Positions 21,926-30,722 of a stretch of DNA of 64,000 bases are shown here, one piece after another. Origin of the DNA: Flammeovirga pacifica. Its GTDB lineage: Bacteria > Bacteroidota > Bacteroidia > Cytophagales > Flammeovirgaceae. Made by a program: the position numbers and the translations under genes. The first letter of the stretch is position 1, and each line of letters opens with the position of its first letter. The stretch lies in contig NZ_JRYR02000001.1 of the NCBI RefSeq assembly GCF_000807855.2, positions 2,655,285 to 2,719,284 of the forward strand, in the 5' to 3' direction. The notes beneath the pieces are model-generated. The model did not search any database. It was not told the origin of the DNA and worked only from the letters and a program-made list of their open reading frames with translations.

Positions 21926-24688
21926 TTAGAAAGTGTATTTGAAACCTAGTTTAGCGTCTACTCCTCGTTTATAAGTATCCACCACACCAGTAGTTCCATT
22001 TACAAATTCTTGTTCTAGAGTGATACTTGGGTTTAAGATATTTTTGATAGTCAAGTCCAAGCTAATTTTCTCTCCAATTTTATTTTTGAAGATGAAGTTT
22101 AAAGTACCGTACGATCTTTCGTAAATATCGCCTGCACCTTGTGAACCTGCTGCAACAATTCTATCACCAAACGTATTGTAAGTTACTGTAAATACAGATT
22201 GAACATTTTGAGAGAAGATATTAGCTTCGTGAGATAAATTAGCATTAACCATATAAGGTGATGCTCCAAACATTTCTCTCTTTTCATTAGTAAATAATCC
22301 ATCCGTTCCTGATAAATCAGTTTGAGATGCTAATAAAGTTGCGTTCAATCCAACATTTGATCTGCTTAACCAGTTACCGCCTGATTGGAATACATTGCCT
22401 AAATTCTTATTGATTTCCATCTCCACACCTGCTACTTGAGATACTCCTGCATTCACATAAGAGAATTCTGTAATTGCTGATGCTCTTGTTACTAATTCAA
22501 TTGTGTTTTCAATTTGCTTAGCAAATACACCTACTGAGAATAACTCGCCAGCATTAGGGAAGATTTCATATTTTAAATCAAAGTTATATACCTCTGAATT
22601 GTTCAAGTCTGGGTTACCAACGATTTTCTGACCATTTGCAAATGTGAAACGGAAAGGAATCAATTCTGACATCATTGGTCTAATTAATGTCTTCGAAGCC
22701 GCTAATCTGATGTTTGATTTCTCAGTTAACGAGTACTTAAGGCTTAATGATGGCAATAAGTTTTCTGAGTTTTTCTCGTTAACAATATCAGCTACATTTG
22801 GATCCGTAGTGTTTTCCGGCTTGTAGGTTACTTGTTGATGACCAATTTCGTAACGAGCTCCTATGTTTGCTTTTAATTTGTTTGGAACAATGTCTACACT
22901 ATAATCAGCATAGAATGCATTTACTCCCATTTGAGCATTAAACTTTGTATCATATCTTACAATTGGGTCATAAGAAAGAACGCCGTCTTCAAAATGCTTA
23001 TCAAGATCTGGTTGAGGATTATCAATATCTACTCTTGGTCTAGGACCAGAAACTACCATTGAAGACATCCACCATTCGAAATCTCTATCTTTACTAAATC
23101 CATTGTAACCTAAAGAGATGTTATGTCTGAAATTACCGTTATCATCTGCATTACCAAGACCATATTGTAAGCCTAATCTAGAAGATAATGTTCTTTCGCT
23201 CATGTCAGACCAGAATCTATGTGAGTCGTCTGGAGAGTTTGTAAATACTTTACCAGTAAATTTACCATCAGTGTTGTCAATTTCATCATAAGTAATTTGA
23301 CGTCTGTCTGGCTCTTGGCTACGTGACATTGAAATACCTGCACCCCAAGTAACTTTCAATCTGTCATTGTCCATAAATTTATGATCACCAATTAATTGAT
23401 GAATGTTGACCATATTTTGACGGTATGTATTTCTTTCTTTAAATACTGGTGCCTCTTTATTATTTTTCTCCTCGTGTTTACCTTGAAGATCTAATACCGA
23501 GTTTTCAGACTCATTGATAATGATGTTATTGAATGAGATTGTATTCTTATTGTTTATTTTAAAGAATGCATTACCCATTAAAGTAGTGTTAGTGCTATAG
23601 ATATACTCTTTAGAAGCATAGCTATTGATTGTTGTACCTTGTGCTCTGTAAGTATTTTTTACACCTTCTTCAATTCTATAATCATTACCGAAAGATGCTG
23701 CTGCAATAAATCCAAACTGAGATTCGCTTCCTACGTCATATAAATTACCACCAGAGATTTTACCATTTAAATTTGGTCCTGCTGTAATGTATGATGGAGA
23801 GAAAGAGTTGTTATAAGAATCAGGAACTTCTCTGTTTAACATTTCGTCTGGCAAAGCTCTACCATTACCTGTGAAACCAAAGAATTCAGCATCACCATCT
23901 TGGAAAGTTTTAAAGCTACTACCTGTTGCAATAGAGTTAACACCTGTACTTAATCCAATGTTAAAGAAACCCTCTTCAGGATAATCTTTTGTTACGATAT
24001 CAACCGTTGCTCCGGCAAAATCACCATAAATAGATGGAGAGAATGTTTTATTGATATCAATATTTCTTACTAGATCTGAAGAAAACAGACCTAAATCGAT
24101 TACTTTTTTACCAGGATCTGTAGATGGAACTACTAATCCATTCACAAAGGCATTGTTGTATCTATCTCCTAAACCTCTAACAAAAAGACCTTGTCCTTCT
24201 ACTTTAGATACACCAGTAATGTTAGCTACTGCATCCTCCGCATCTGAAATACCTTTCACTGACATCTCTTCTGCTCCAATTGCTTGGATCATTACATCAG
24301 CTTTTTGTCTTTCTACCATTAAAGCTCCTGAAGATTCTGTGTTGGCTTTACCAACAATTACAACAGCCTCTAATTCTTTAGCATCCACAGCTAAAGTCAA
24401 ATCTATTACAGTTTCTTCCCCAGCTGTAATAGTTATTGGTTGAGTTGTTTTTTTGTATCCAATAAAAGACGCTACTAGATTGTATGTCCCTGCCTCGGCA
24501 GCAAATTGGAAATTACCAAATACATCTGATGATGCACCTGTTGTTGTTCCTTCTAGAGAAACACTTGCTCCGATTACCTCTTCTCCGGTATCGGCATCTT
24601 TAACAGTACCTTTAACGATTCCCTTTTGCGCAAAAGTAGCTGCTGCAGTTAATAAGATGATAGCGAACGAAATGAAATATTTGTTCAT
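21926..24688 (-). CDS. TonB-dependent outer-membrane receptor
   Basis: A 920-residue receptor. ATG 24688 is chosen because it starts the signal peptide (MNKYFISFAIILLTAAATFA); twelve further in-frame codons upstream cover the promoter. After the signal comes a carboxypeptidase-regulatory-like domain (GIVKGTVKDADTGEEVIGASV), a plug with VERQKADVMIQAIGAEEM and VEGQGLFVRGLGDRYNNAFVNG, and a long barrel ending KLGFKYTF. It lacks the SusC-specific length and has no SusD beside it. It imports an unidentified substrate using TonB/ExbBD energy, probably delivered by the adjacent beta-helix lipoprotein. Confidence 0.9.
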   Translation of the reverse strand: MNKYFISFAIILLTAAATFAQKGIVKGTVKDADTGEEVIGASVSLEGTTTGASSDVFGNFQFAAEAGTYNLVASFIGYKKTTQPITITAGEETVIDLTLAVDAKELEAVVIVGKANTESSGALMVERQKADVMIQAIGAEEMSVKGISDAEDAVANITGVSKVEGQGLFVRGLGDRYNNAFVNGLVVPSTDPGKKVIDLGLFSSDLVRNIDINKTFSPSIYGDFAGATVDIVTKDYPEEGFFNIGLSTGVNSIATGSSFKTFQDGDAEFFGFTGNGRALPDEMLNREVPDSYNNSFSPSYITAGPNLNGKISGGNLYDVGSESQFGFIAAASFGNDYRIEEGVKNTYRAQGTTINSYASKEYIYSTNTTLMGNAFFKINNKNTISFNNIIINESENSVLDLQGKHEEKNNKEAPVFKERNTYRQNMVNIHQLIGDHKFMDNDRLKVTWGAGISMSRSQEPDRRQITYDEIDNTDGKFTGKVFTNSPDDSHRFWSDMSERTLSSRLGLQYGLGNADDNGNFRHNISLGYNGFSKDRDFEWWMSSMVVSGPRPRVDIDNPQPDLDKHFEDGVLSYDPIVRYDTKFNAQMGVNAFYADYSVDIVPNKLKANIGARYEIGHQQVTYKPENTTDPNVADIVNEKNSENLLPSLSLKYSLTEKSNIRLAASKTLIRPMMSELIPFRFTFANGQKIVGNPDLNNSEVYNFDLKYEIFPNAGELFSVGVFAKQIENTIELVTRASAITEFSYVNAGVSQVAGVEMEINKNLGNVFQSGGNWLSRSNVGLNATLLASQTDLSGTDGLFTNEKREMFGASPYMVNANLSHEANIFSQNVQSVFTVTYNTFGDRIVAAGSQGAGDIYERSYGTLNFIFKNKIGEKISLDLTIKNILNPSITLEQEFVNGTTGVVDTYKRGVDAKLGFKYTF

Positions 24689-24734
24689 TTTAAAATTTAA
24701 TTCTTTACTAAAACGTGTTACCAAATCACAGTTG

Positions 24735-24742
24735 CAAATGTA
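24735..24742 (-). promoter_or_regulatory. -7 promoter element of the TonB receptor operon
   Basis: On the minus strand TACATTTG matches TAnnTTTG exactly, about 45 bp upstream of ATG 24688. No TTG at the right distance is seen, so expression may depend on an activator or alternative sigma factor. Confidence 0.4.
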
Positions 24743-24927
24743 TGTGCCGTTTGTGTTGTATGATTATCCAAATCTTAAACTTGTTGTTAATTAAATCAGG
24801 GGTAAGATGAACTGAATGTTACGTTCTTTTGTGAAATTCTGTTATAAACAGAATTTACTTGACCGATAAATTGTATTTTTTTTGCGATTACATACTTTTG
24901 AGTAAAGATTTTAAACATATCATACTA

Positions 24928-25698
24928 ATGTTAAGAAATAGCCAACTTCAAATTTTTCTAATTATTCTTGGATTTTTTATTTGTGGATGTGAAACCAGTA
25001 AAAATGATAAGTTTCAGAAACAAGACTACGTCAAGAAAAAGGTTGAAAAACGAAAAATGCCTAAACTTGATGACACTAATGCCATGAAGGAATTGAAATG
25101 GTATGGTGAAGAAAACAGAGATTCTGTTGTTTTAATCTCCACTAGACTAGGTGATATTAAAATCAAATTATACAATGATACTTGGAGACATCGTTCTTCA
25201 TTTATTATGTTGACAAAAAGAGGCTACTTTAATGAATCTCAGTTTTACAGAGTAGTACCCCAATTTATCGCCCAAGGTGGCGACTCTGATGAACCTGATT
25301 TCAGAATAAAAAAACGATCTTTTGGTAAGTGGCACCTTCCTAACGAAATCTATCCTAGAAAACACATTCATAAAAGAGGTGCTGTATCTGCTGCAAGAGA
25401 ATATAAAAACAACCCCAAAAGAGAATCAACTCCTTTTGATTTCTTTATTGTACAAGGAGATAAAGTAACAGATAACGATCTAGCTTTTTCGGAACAAGAA
25501 AATGGTCTTGACTACACTGATGCGCAAAAACGTATTTATAAAAAAATAGGTGGTACCCCTCACCTCGATGGAATGCATACTGTTTTTGGCGAGGTAATCG
25601 AAGGTATGGATGTAGTTGATAAAATATCTAAGGAAAAAACAGAAGGAGAATGGCCTTTAGAAATTGTTACAATACAAGCCAAGACGGTAACTAAATAA
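24928..25698 (+). CDS. Cyclophilin-type peptidyl-prolyl isomerase lipoprotein
   Basis: A 256-residue protein starting at ATG 24928, which gives a clean lipoprotein signal (QIFLIILGFFICGC, Cys21); the frame upstream is spurious. After a basic linker the cyclophilin fold runs from VLISTRLGDIKIKLYNDT to the C-terminus: RHRSSFIMLTKRGYFNESQFYRVVPQF, AQGGD, GMHTVFGEVIEGMDVVDKI. The loop with KKRSFGKWHLPNEIYPRKHIHKRGAVSAA is longer than in the minimal enzyme. It would assist protein folding in the periplasm, anchored to a membrane. Confidence 0.9.
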   Translation: MLRNSQLQIFLIILGFFICGCETSKNDKFQKQDYVKKKVEKRKMPKLDDTNAMKELKWYGEENRDSVVLISTRLGDIKIKLYNDTWRHRSSFIMLTKRGYFNESQFYRVVPQFIAQGGDSDEPDFRIKKRSFGKWHLPNEIYPRKHIHKRGAVSAAREYKNNPKRESTPFDFFIVQGDKVTDNDLAFSEQENGLDYTDAQKRIYKKIGGTPHLDGMHTVFGEVIEGMDVVDKISKEKTEGEWPLEIVTIQAKTVTK

Positions 25699-25928
25699 AA
25701 GTATTGAAACAGTAATTAATTGAATGAAGAGTGATAAAGTAGGTATTAAGCACATGATTTTTTGTCTATATTATAACTAGTAATATTTTTTCTTGTTCAA
25801 TTGAAATAAAATATTTCTTAATCAAGTGTCTCCTTATTCAATAGTATTTTTAATTTTACATAAGAGATAATTTAGGCTCTACTATTTTTATTAGAATAAT
25901 AGTATTATTCTTTTTGATTTTGAATTCC

Positions 25929-26603
25929 ATGATTTTAAGCATAGATACTTCAACTACCGTTTGTTCGGTGGCATTACATACGTTAGAGGGGCAATTGACC
26001 TCTTACTACGAACAACATATTGATAAATCACATTCTGAATACCTTGCTGTGATGATCAAGAATGTTGTTGAAAATGCCAACCTAAAAATGTCTGATCTAA
26101 AAGGTGTTGCTGTATCGGAAGGTCCAGGATCTTATACTGGCTTAAGAATTGGTGCATCAACAGCTAAAGGAATATGCTATACATTAGACATTCCATTAAT
26201 GGGAGTGAGCACATTGGAATCCATGGCGCTTCAAGTAAGTGAATATGCTGAACAAGGTGACATTATCTGCCCTATGCTAGATGCTAGAAGAATGGAGGTT
26301 TACACTGCTTTATTCACTACTGATATGAATGAATTGCTTTCCCCACAACCTAAAATCATGGATGAGGAAAGTTTTAATGATATAGAGGGAAGGTTAGTTT
26401 ACTTTGGTAATGGTGCTGAAAAGTGTGAAGCATTATTAGCTCCAAAAGGAAGTAAGTTGATCAAAGGAATTGTACCCTCTGCAAAATATATTGGCGAATT
26501 GGCACTAGAGGAATACCAAAAAGAGGCTTTTAAAGATGTTGCTTATTGGGAACCTGAGTATTTAAAAGAATTTCAGGCAACGACTCCTAGAAAGAGACTC
26601 TAA
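25929..26603 (+). CDS. tsaB: tRNA threonylcarbamoyladenosine biosynthesis protein TsaB
   Basis: A 224-residue ASKHA-fold protein (YeaZ), partner of TsaD in forming t6A37 on ANN-decoding tRNAs. ATG 25929 is preferred to an upstream TTG, since the family begins MILSIDTSTTVCSVAL. Characteristic motifs: HSEYLAVMIKNVV, VSEGPGSYTGLRIGASTAKGICY and MLDARRMEVYTALF. The C-terminus ends EYLKEFQATTP, as in Bacteroidota homologues. It is 27 bp upstream of priA and probably cotranscribed. Confidence 0.95.
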   Translation: MILSIDTSTTVCSVALHTLEGQLTSYYEQHIDKSHSEYLAVMIKNVVENANLKMSDLKGVAVSEGPGSYTGLRIGASTAKGICYTLDIPLMGVSTLESMALQVSEYAEQGDIICPMLDARRMEVYTALFTTDMNELLSPQPKIMDEESFNDIEGRLVYFGNGAEKCEALLAPKGSKLIKGIVPSAKYIGELALEEYQKEAFKDVAYWEPEYLKEFQATTPRKRL

Positions 26604-26629
26604 TCTATTCCACTCCTTAAAATTAATCT

Positions 26630-29113
26630 ATGAAATTTGCTGAGGTTATTTTACCTGTACCTATACCCAAAAGTTTCTGCTACGTTATCCCATCTCAATT
26701 AGATTTAGAGGTTTTGGTGGGGCATCGTGTTTTGGTAGAATTTGGGAATAGAAAAATGTACACAGGTATTGTCTCAGAAATTCACGAAACTGAACCAGAG
26801 AAATATATTCCTAAACCTATTCTAGAAGTTTTAGAAGTAGAACCTAGTGTGAATGCTTCTCAGATTAAATTATGGCAATGGGTGGCAGATTATTATATGT
26901 GTTCTATTGGCGAAGTACTTAATGTAGCTTTACCATCCGGACTTAAACTAAGTAGTCAATCCTACATTCAGATACACCCTCATTTTATCATTGAAGAAAA
27001 TCTCGAACAATTATCAGATAGAGAATTTACTTTGATGAGCTATCTGGAAAAAGAACAAACTATACCCTATACTCAAGTTGGTGAGATATTAGAGATCAAA
27101 AGCCCTTATAAAACAATCAAAAACTTAATAGAAAAAGAGGCTATTCTTTTGATTGAAAAAATTAAGGAACGCTATAAACCTAAGATGGAAAAAAGGATCA
27201 GGCTTTCTCAGCAATATGCTGATCAACCTGACTCATTAGATGATCTTTTCAAACTTTTATCCAAAAGGCAAAAACAAGAAGATGCCCTATTAAAATACCT
27301 CTCCTTAGTGCCTATTCATGAAGATTATTTAACCAATTTTCATGGTGTAGCCAAAAGAGAGTTTTTACATGTAGGTAGACCTCTATCTCCTAGTTCTGTT
27401 GGTACAATGACCAAAAATGGCATCTTTGAAGAATTTGAACGTCAGATACCTCGATTCGAATTATCTGTAGCAGATAAAATGCAACCAACTCCTGTTTTAT
27501 CTCCTGCTCAAAAAGAATGTTTACAGAAAACAATTCAAGGTTTAAGCGAAAAAAATGTTTGTCTACTTCATGGTATCACTGGTAGTGGAAAAACAGAAAT
27601 TTATCTTCAACTGATTAAAAGCGTAATTGAAAACGGTGAACAAGCTTTATTTCTTATTCCAGAAATTGCTCTTAGTAGTCAGTTAGTAAAAAGACTAAAG
27701 GTGTATTTTGGAGATGTACTTGGTATCTATCATTCAAAATTTTCTGATAATGAAAGAGTTGAAACTTGGAAAGGAGTTCAAGAAGGACAGTTTCAAGTAA
27801 TTGTTGGTACAAGGTCCTCGTTATTTCTTCCTTTTTCAGATCTGTCTTTAATTATTGTAGATGAGGAACATGATAGTTCCTATAAAGCAAACGATCCTGC
27901 TCCAAGATATCAAGGTCGAGACTTAGCTTTAGTTTTGGCGCATATGCATCATGCAAAAGTTGTCTTAGGTTCTGCTACACCATCTTTAGAAAGTTTCTAT
28001 TTGGCTGTTAAAAATAAGTACGCTTATGCAGGACTTCACGAACGATTTGGGGATGCACAATTACCAGAAATAAAAATCATTGATGTAAAAGCGAAAAGGA
28101 AGCAGAAAAAAATGAAAGATGATTTTTCTGACGATCTTCTACATATTTTACATCAAAATACGGAACAAGGCTACCAATCTATTCTATTTCAAAATAGAAG
28201 AGGGTACTCACCTTATGTTACCTGCGATGTTTGTAATTGGGTACCCACATGCCCAAGTTGTAATGTTAAACTAACCTATCATATTTACAGAAACGAAATT
28301 AGATGTCATTACTGTGGACACAAAGAACATGTTCCTCATACCTGTGTATCATGTGGTTCTACAGAAATGAAAACCGTTGGGTTGGGAACTCAAAAAGTGG
28401 AAGAAGAATTAAAAACTTATTTACCGGAGGTTCGTGTAGGACGATTAGACTTAGATACCACACGAAGAAAACATAGTTACGATCAAATTTTAACTGACTT
28501 TGAACAAGGCCATATAGATATTCTGGTAGGTACCCAAATGATTACAAAAGGATTGGATTTTGACAATGTACGTGTGGTTGGTATTATCAATGCAGATACA
28601 ATGTTATACTTTCCAGACTTTAGAGCACATGAGAGAGCATTCCAAATGCTAACCCAAGTAAGTGGTCGTGCTGGACGAAGGGGAGAAACAGGAACAGTAA
28701 TTCTACAAACCCAACAACCTTCAGAAACATTATTTGCAAAGGTAGCTAGAAACGATTATCATAATTTCTATAGAAAAGAAATTAAAGATCGAGAACAATA
28801 TCATTACCCTCCTTTTACAAGACTGATCAAATTAACTATCCGAAGTGAGAAACAAGATTTAACTCACGATGCGGCAAATTACCTTGGTCGTTTATTAGTC
28901 AATTGGCTCGGTCAAAAAAGAATTCTTGGACCTCAAGAACCGGGTATCAATAAAATAAGAAATTACTATTTATCTGAGATTTTGATAAAACTAGAACGTG
29001 AAGGTATAGATTTAAAGAAAGCAAAAGGTTTAATACAAAAAGCTATTTATCAACAAAAAGAAGAAAAACCATTTAAAAGAGTTTGGGTGAGTATTGATGT
29101 AGATCCACAATAA
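26630..29113 (+). CDS. priA: Primosomal protein N' (replication restart helicase PriA)
   Basis: An 827-residue ATP-dependent 3'-5' helicase that reloads the replisome at stalled forks. N-terminal 3'-DNA-binding domain (FAEVILPVPIPKSFCYVIP), Walker A GITGSGKTEIY, DEEH box (IIVDEEHDSSYK), GSATPSLES, the zinc-binding insertion with two four-Cys clusters (CDVCNWVPTCPSC and CHYCGHKEHVPHTCVSC), and helicase motifs V and VI (GTQMITKGLDFDNV, QVSGRAGR). Length and order are normal. Confidence 0.97.
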   Translation: MKFAEVILPVPIPKSFCYVIPSQLDLEVLVGHRVLVEFGNRKMYTGIVSEIHETEPEKYIPKPILEVLEVEPSVNASQIKLWQWVADYYMCSIGEVLNVALPSGLKLSSQSYIQIHPHFIIEENLEQLSDREFTLMSYLEKEQTIPYTQVGEILEIKSPYKTIKNLIEKEAILLIEKIKERYKPKMEKRIRLSQQYADQPDSLDDLFKLLSKRQKQEDALLKYLSLVPIHEDYLTNFHGVAKREFLHVGRPLSPSSVGTMTKNGIFEEFERQIPRFELSVADKMQPTPVLSPAQKECLQKTIQGLSEKNVCLLHGITGSGKTEIYLQLIKSVIENGEQALFLIPEIALSSQLVKRLKVYFGDVLGIYHSKFSDNERVETWKGVQEGQFQVIVGTRSSLFLPFSDLSLIIVDEEHDSSYKANDPAPRYQGRDLALVLAHMHHAKVVLGSATPSLESFYLAVKNKYAYAGLHERFGDAQLPEIKIIDVKAKRKQKKMKDDFSDDLLHILHQNTEQGYQSILFQNRRGYSPYVTCDVCNWVPTCPSCNVKLTYHIYRNEIRCHYCGHKEHVPHTCVSCGSTEMKTVGLGTQKVEEELKTYLPEVRVGRLDLDTTRRKHSYDQILTDFEQGHIDILVGTQMITKGLDFDNVRVVGIINADTMLYFPDFRAHERAFQMLTQVSGRAGRRGETGTVILQTQQPSETLFAKVARNDYHNFYRKEIKDREQYHYPPFTRLIKLTIRSEKQDLTHDAANYLGRLLVNWLGQKRILGPQEPGINKIRNYYLSEILIKLEREGIDLKKAKGLIQKAIYQQKEEKPFKRVWVSIDVDPQ

Positions 29114-29164
29114 AAAAACCACAAGATTTCTCTTATGGTTTATTAGATATATAAAGTTTCGGTG

Positions 29165-29377
29165 TTAATTCTTACTGAGCATTTCTTCTTTCCTATATTG
29201 GATTTGAAGTTCTAACATGCATGCTGCACATAGGCAGTCATCATATTCTTTTCGCATTCTTTGCGTTTCCTCATATGTCATTTTCACTTCGTAGCATTGA
29301 CATTGAGTGATGTTACCTACCTTGCATTCATAATCTTTTTTGCATCGTTGGCAAGTTTTGATCTCATGTGCTGGCAT
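29165..29377 (-). CDS. Cysteine-rich CWC-type small protein
   Basis: A 70-residue protein with seven cysteines: ACQRC-like CxxC at 9-12, then C at 18, CQC at 26-28 and C at 49, 51, 54. The arrangement C..C....C.......C.C fits the cysteine-rich CWC family of probable metal-binding proteins. No signal peptide. Function unknown; it is convergent with priA, with a shared hairpin at about 29117-29145 (AAACCA / TGGTTT). Confidence 0.7.
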   Translation of the reverse strand: MPAHEIKTCQRCKKDYECKVGNITQCQCYEVKMTYEETQRMRKEYDDCLCAACMLELQIQYRKEEMLSKN

Positions 29378-29554
29378 TTTTATTTTTATTTAAATGGATG
29401 ATAGTTGGATCACAAATAATGATTGTGCTTATTAATTAGGTGTATAATTGATATCCACAATTTACTATTTTTATACCAAAAATTATAACTATCTGTTGAT
29501 AACAAAGTATTAAGAATTTTAATTATTCTAAATAAATTACCACAGATTATTGAA

Positions 29555-30265
29555 TTAATGACATTTCATCTCTACTTCTTCCATCGGTTTATCAGCCATA
29601 TCCTTTGATGATTCATGAATGTTATAGGCTCTGAACATCAATAAAACACCCATTGATAAAAAGAGAATAGGATAAATCTTTTTCACTTTTGATCTTACTT
29701 TTGCTTCTAGAAACTGACCTGCAACGGCTACTCCAAACATCATTGGTATTGTTCCTAACCCAAAAGCAAACATATAAGACATCCCTTCAATAGCATTTCC
29801 TGTAGACAATGCAGCAATCATGGCCATATATACCAATCCACAAGGAAGAAAACCATTTAAGATACCAATGGTAAAGAAGTTATACCATTTTGCATCTCTC
29901 ATAAATTTACCTAATTGTTTACGAATCCATTGAAACCACCCTCCAAGAAAAGGTACCATATTTAATAACTTATCTGGATTGACAGCAAACAGACCAAAAA
30001 CAATCATCATGCCTCCTAATAACACAGTTAAATAAACTTGATAACCTACTAACCATGAGAGTCCATGACCTATTAACCCTGCTAATGCTCCTAAAACACT
30101 ATATGTAAGTGCTCTTCCTAAATTGTATAATAGTCGGTCTAAAAATAGTTTAGGTCCACTACTCTGACCACCTTGAATAGCTAATGCTATAGGACCACAC
30201 ATTCCCAAGCAGTGAAAACTACCTGCAAAGCCAAGCCCTAGTGCGGTTAAAAATAAACCGTTCAT
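29555..30265 (-). CDS. SafE/TauE-like membrane protein of the cbb3 oxidase cluster
   Basis: A 236-residue protein with about six membrane helices and the motifs GLGFAGSFHCLGMCGPIALA and FLPCGLVYMAM, as in COG2836 proteins. In Bacteroidota this gene regularly ends the ccoG-ccoH group and probably helps metal supply or maturation of the oxidase. The GMCGP and PCG cysteines suit copper transfer, which is inference. It follows the FixH-like gene by 15 bp on the same strand. Confidence 0.85.
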   Translation of the reverse strand: MNGLFLTALGLGFAGSFHCLGMCGPIALAIQGGQSSGPKLFLDRLLYNLGRALTYSVLGALAGLIGHGLSWLVGYQVYLTVLLGGMMIVFGLFAVNPDKLLNMVPFLGGWFQWIRKQLGKFMRDAKWYNFFTIGILNGFLPCGLVYMAMIAALSTGNAIEGMSYMFAFGLGTIPMMFGVAVAGQFLEAKVRSKVKKIYPILFLSMGVLLMFRAYNIHESSKDMADKPMEEVEMKCH

Positions 30266-30280
30266 ATCCTCTTCCTAAAT

Positions 30281-30721
30281 TTATAACACCAATGATTTTT
30301 CGTAAAGGTAATCCATCCCTTTGCTTGAAAAAGATAACTTGATTATCCAACGTCCCTTTACTAAATGGCTTGCATCAATAGCCATTGCATTAGCTTCATT
30401 TAATTTTAATGGTGCATTAAAGTCTAAACGACTATCTGATGGTCTAAAGAAACGAACGCTTCCTTTAATATCTTGTATATCTTGTGGTAAGATAAAATCG
30501 ATATTACCATCTGCTCTATTTAGTGTGATGATTGGTTCTGCTGACAACAGCTTGATATTATCTTTTTGCTGTTGCTGTACCTCATACATCTGTTCTTCTG
30601 CATAATATTGTTTAGAAACCATATTCACAGGTTCCTGAAACATTCGGATCACCAAGCTGATCATGGTAATTCCAAAAATTGCAAAAACAACTACTATTCC
30701 CCACCCCCAATGTACTTTCAT
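30281..30721 (-). CDS. ccoH: FixH/CcoH family cbb3 oxidase assembly protein
   Basis: A 146-residue protein with one N-terminal membrane helix (WGWGIVVVFAIFGITMISLVI) and a periplasmic beta-rich FixH domain (IKGSVRFFRPSDSRLDFNAPL ... GRWIIKLSFSSKGMDYLYEKSLVL). The ATG at 30721 lies 1 bp beyond the ccoG stop, so the pair is translationally coupled; the frame extends upstream only into ccoG. FixH supports assembly of cbb3 oxidase. Confidence 0.85.
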   Translation of the reverse strand: MKVHWGWGIVVVFAIFGITMISLVIRMFQEPVNMVSKQYYAEEQMYEVQQQQKDNIKLLSAEPIITLNRADGNIDFILPQDIQDIKGSVRFFRPSDSRLDFNAPLKLNEANAMAIDASHLVKGRWIIKLSFSSKGMDYLYEKSLVL

Positions 30722-30722
30722 C

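Noticed and set aside
21926-24688. TonB receptor as a SusC partner for the starch genes
   Set aside because: It is 22 kb away, has no SusD neighbour and is paired with a beta-helix lipoprotein; nothing links it to starch.
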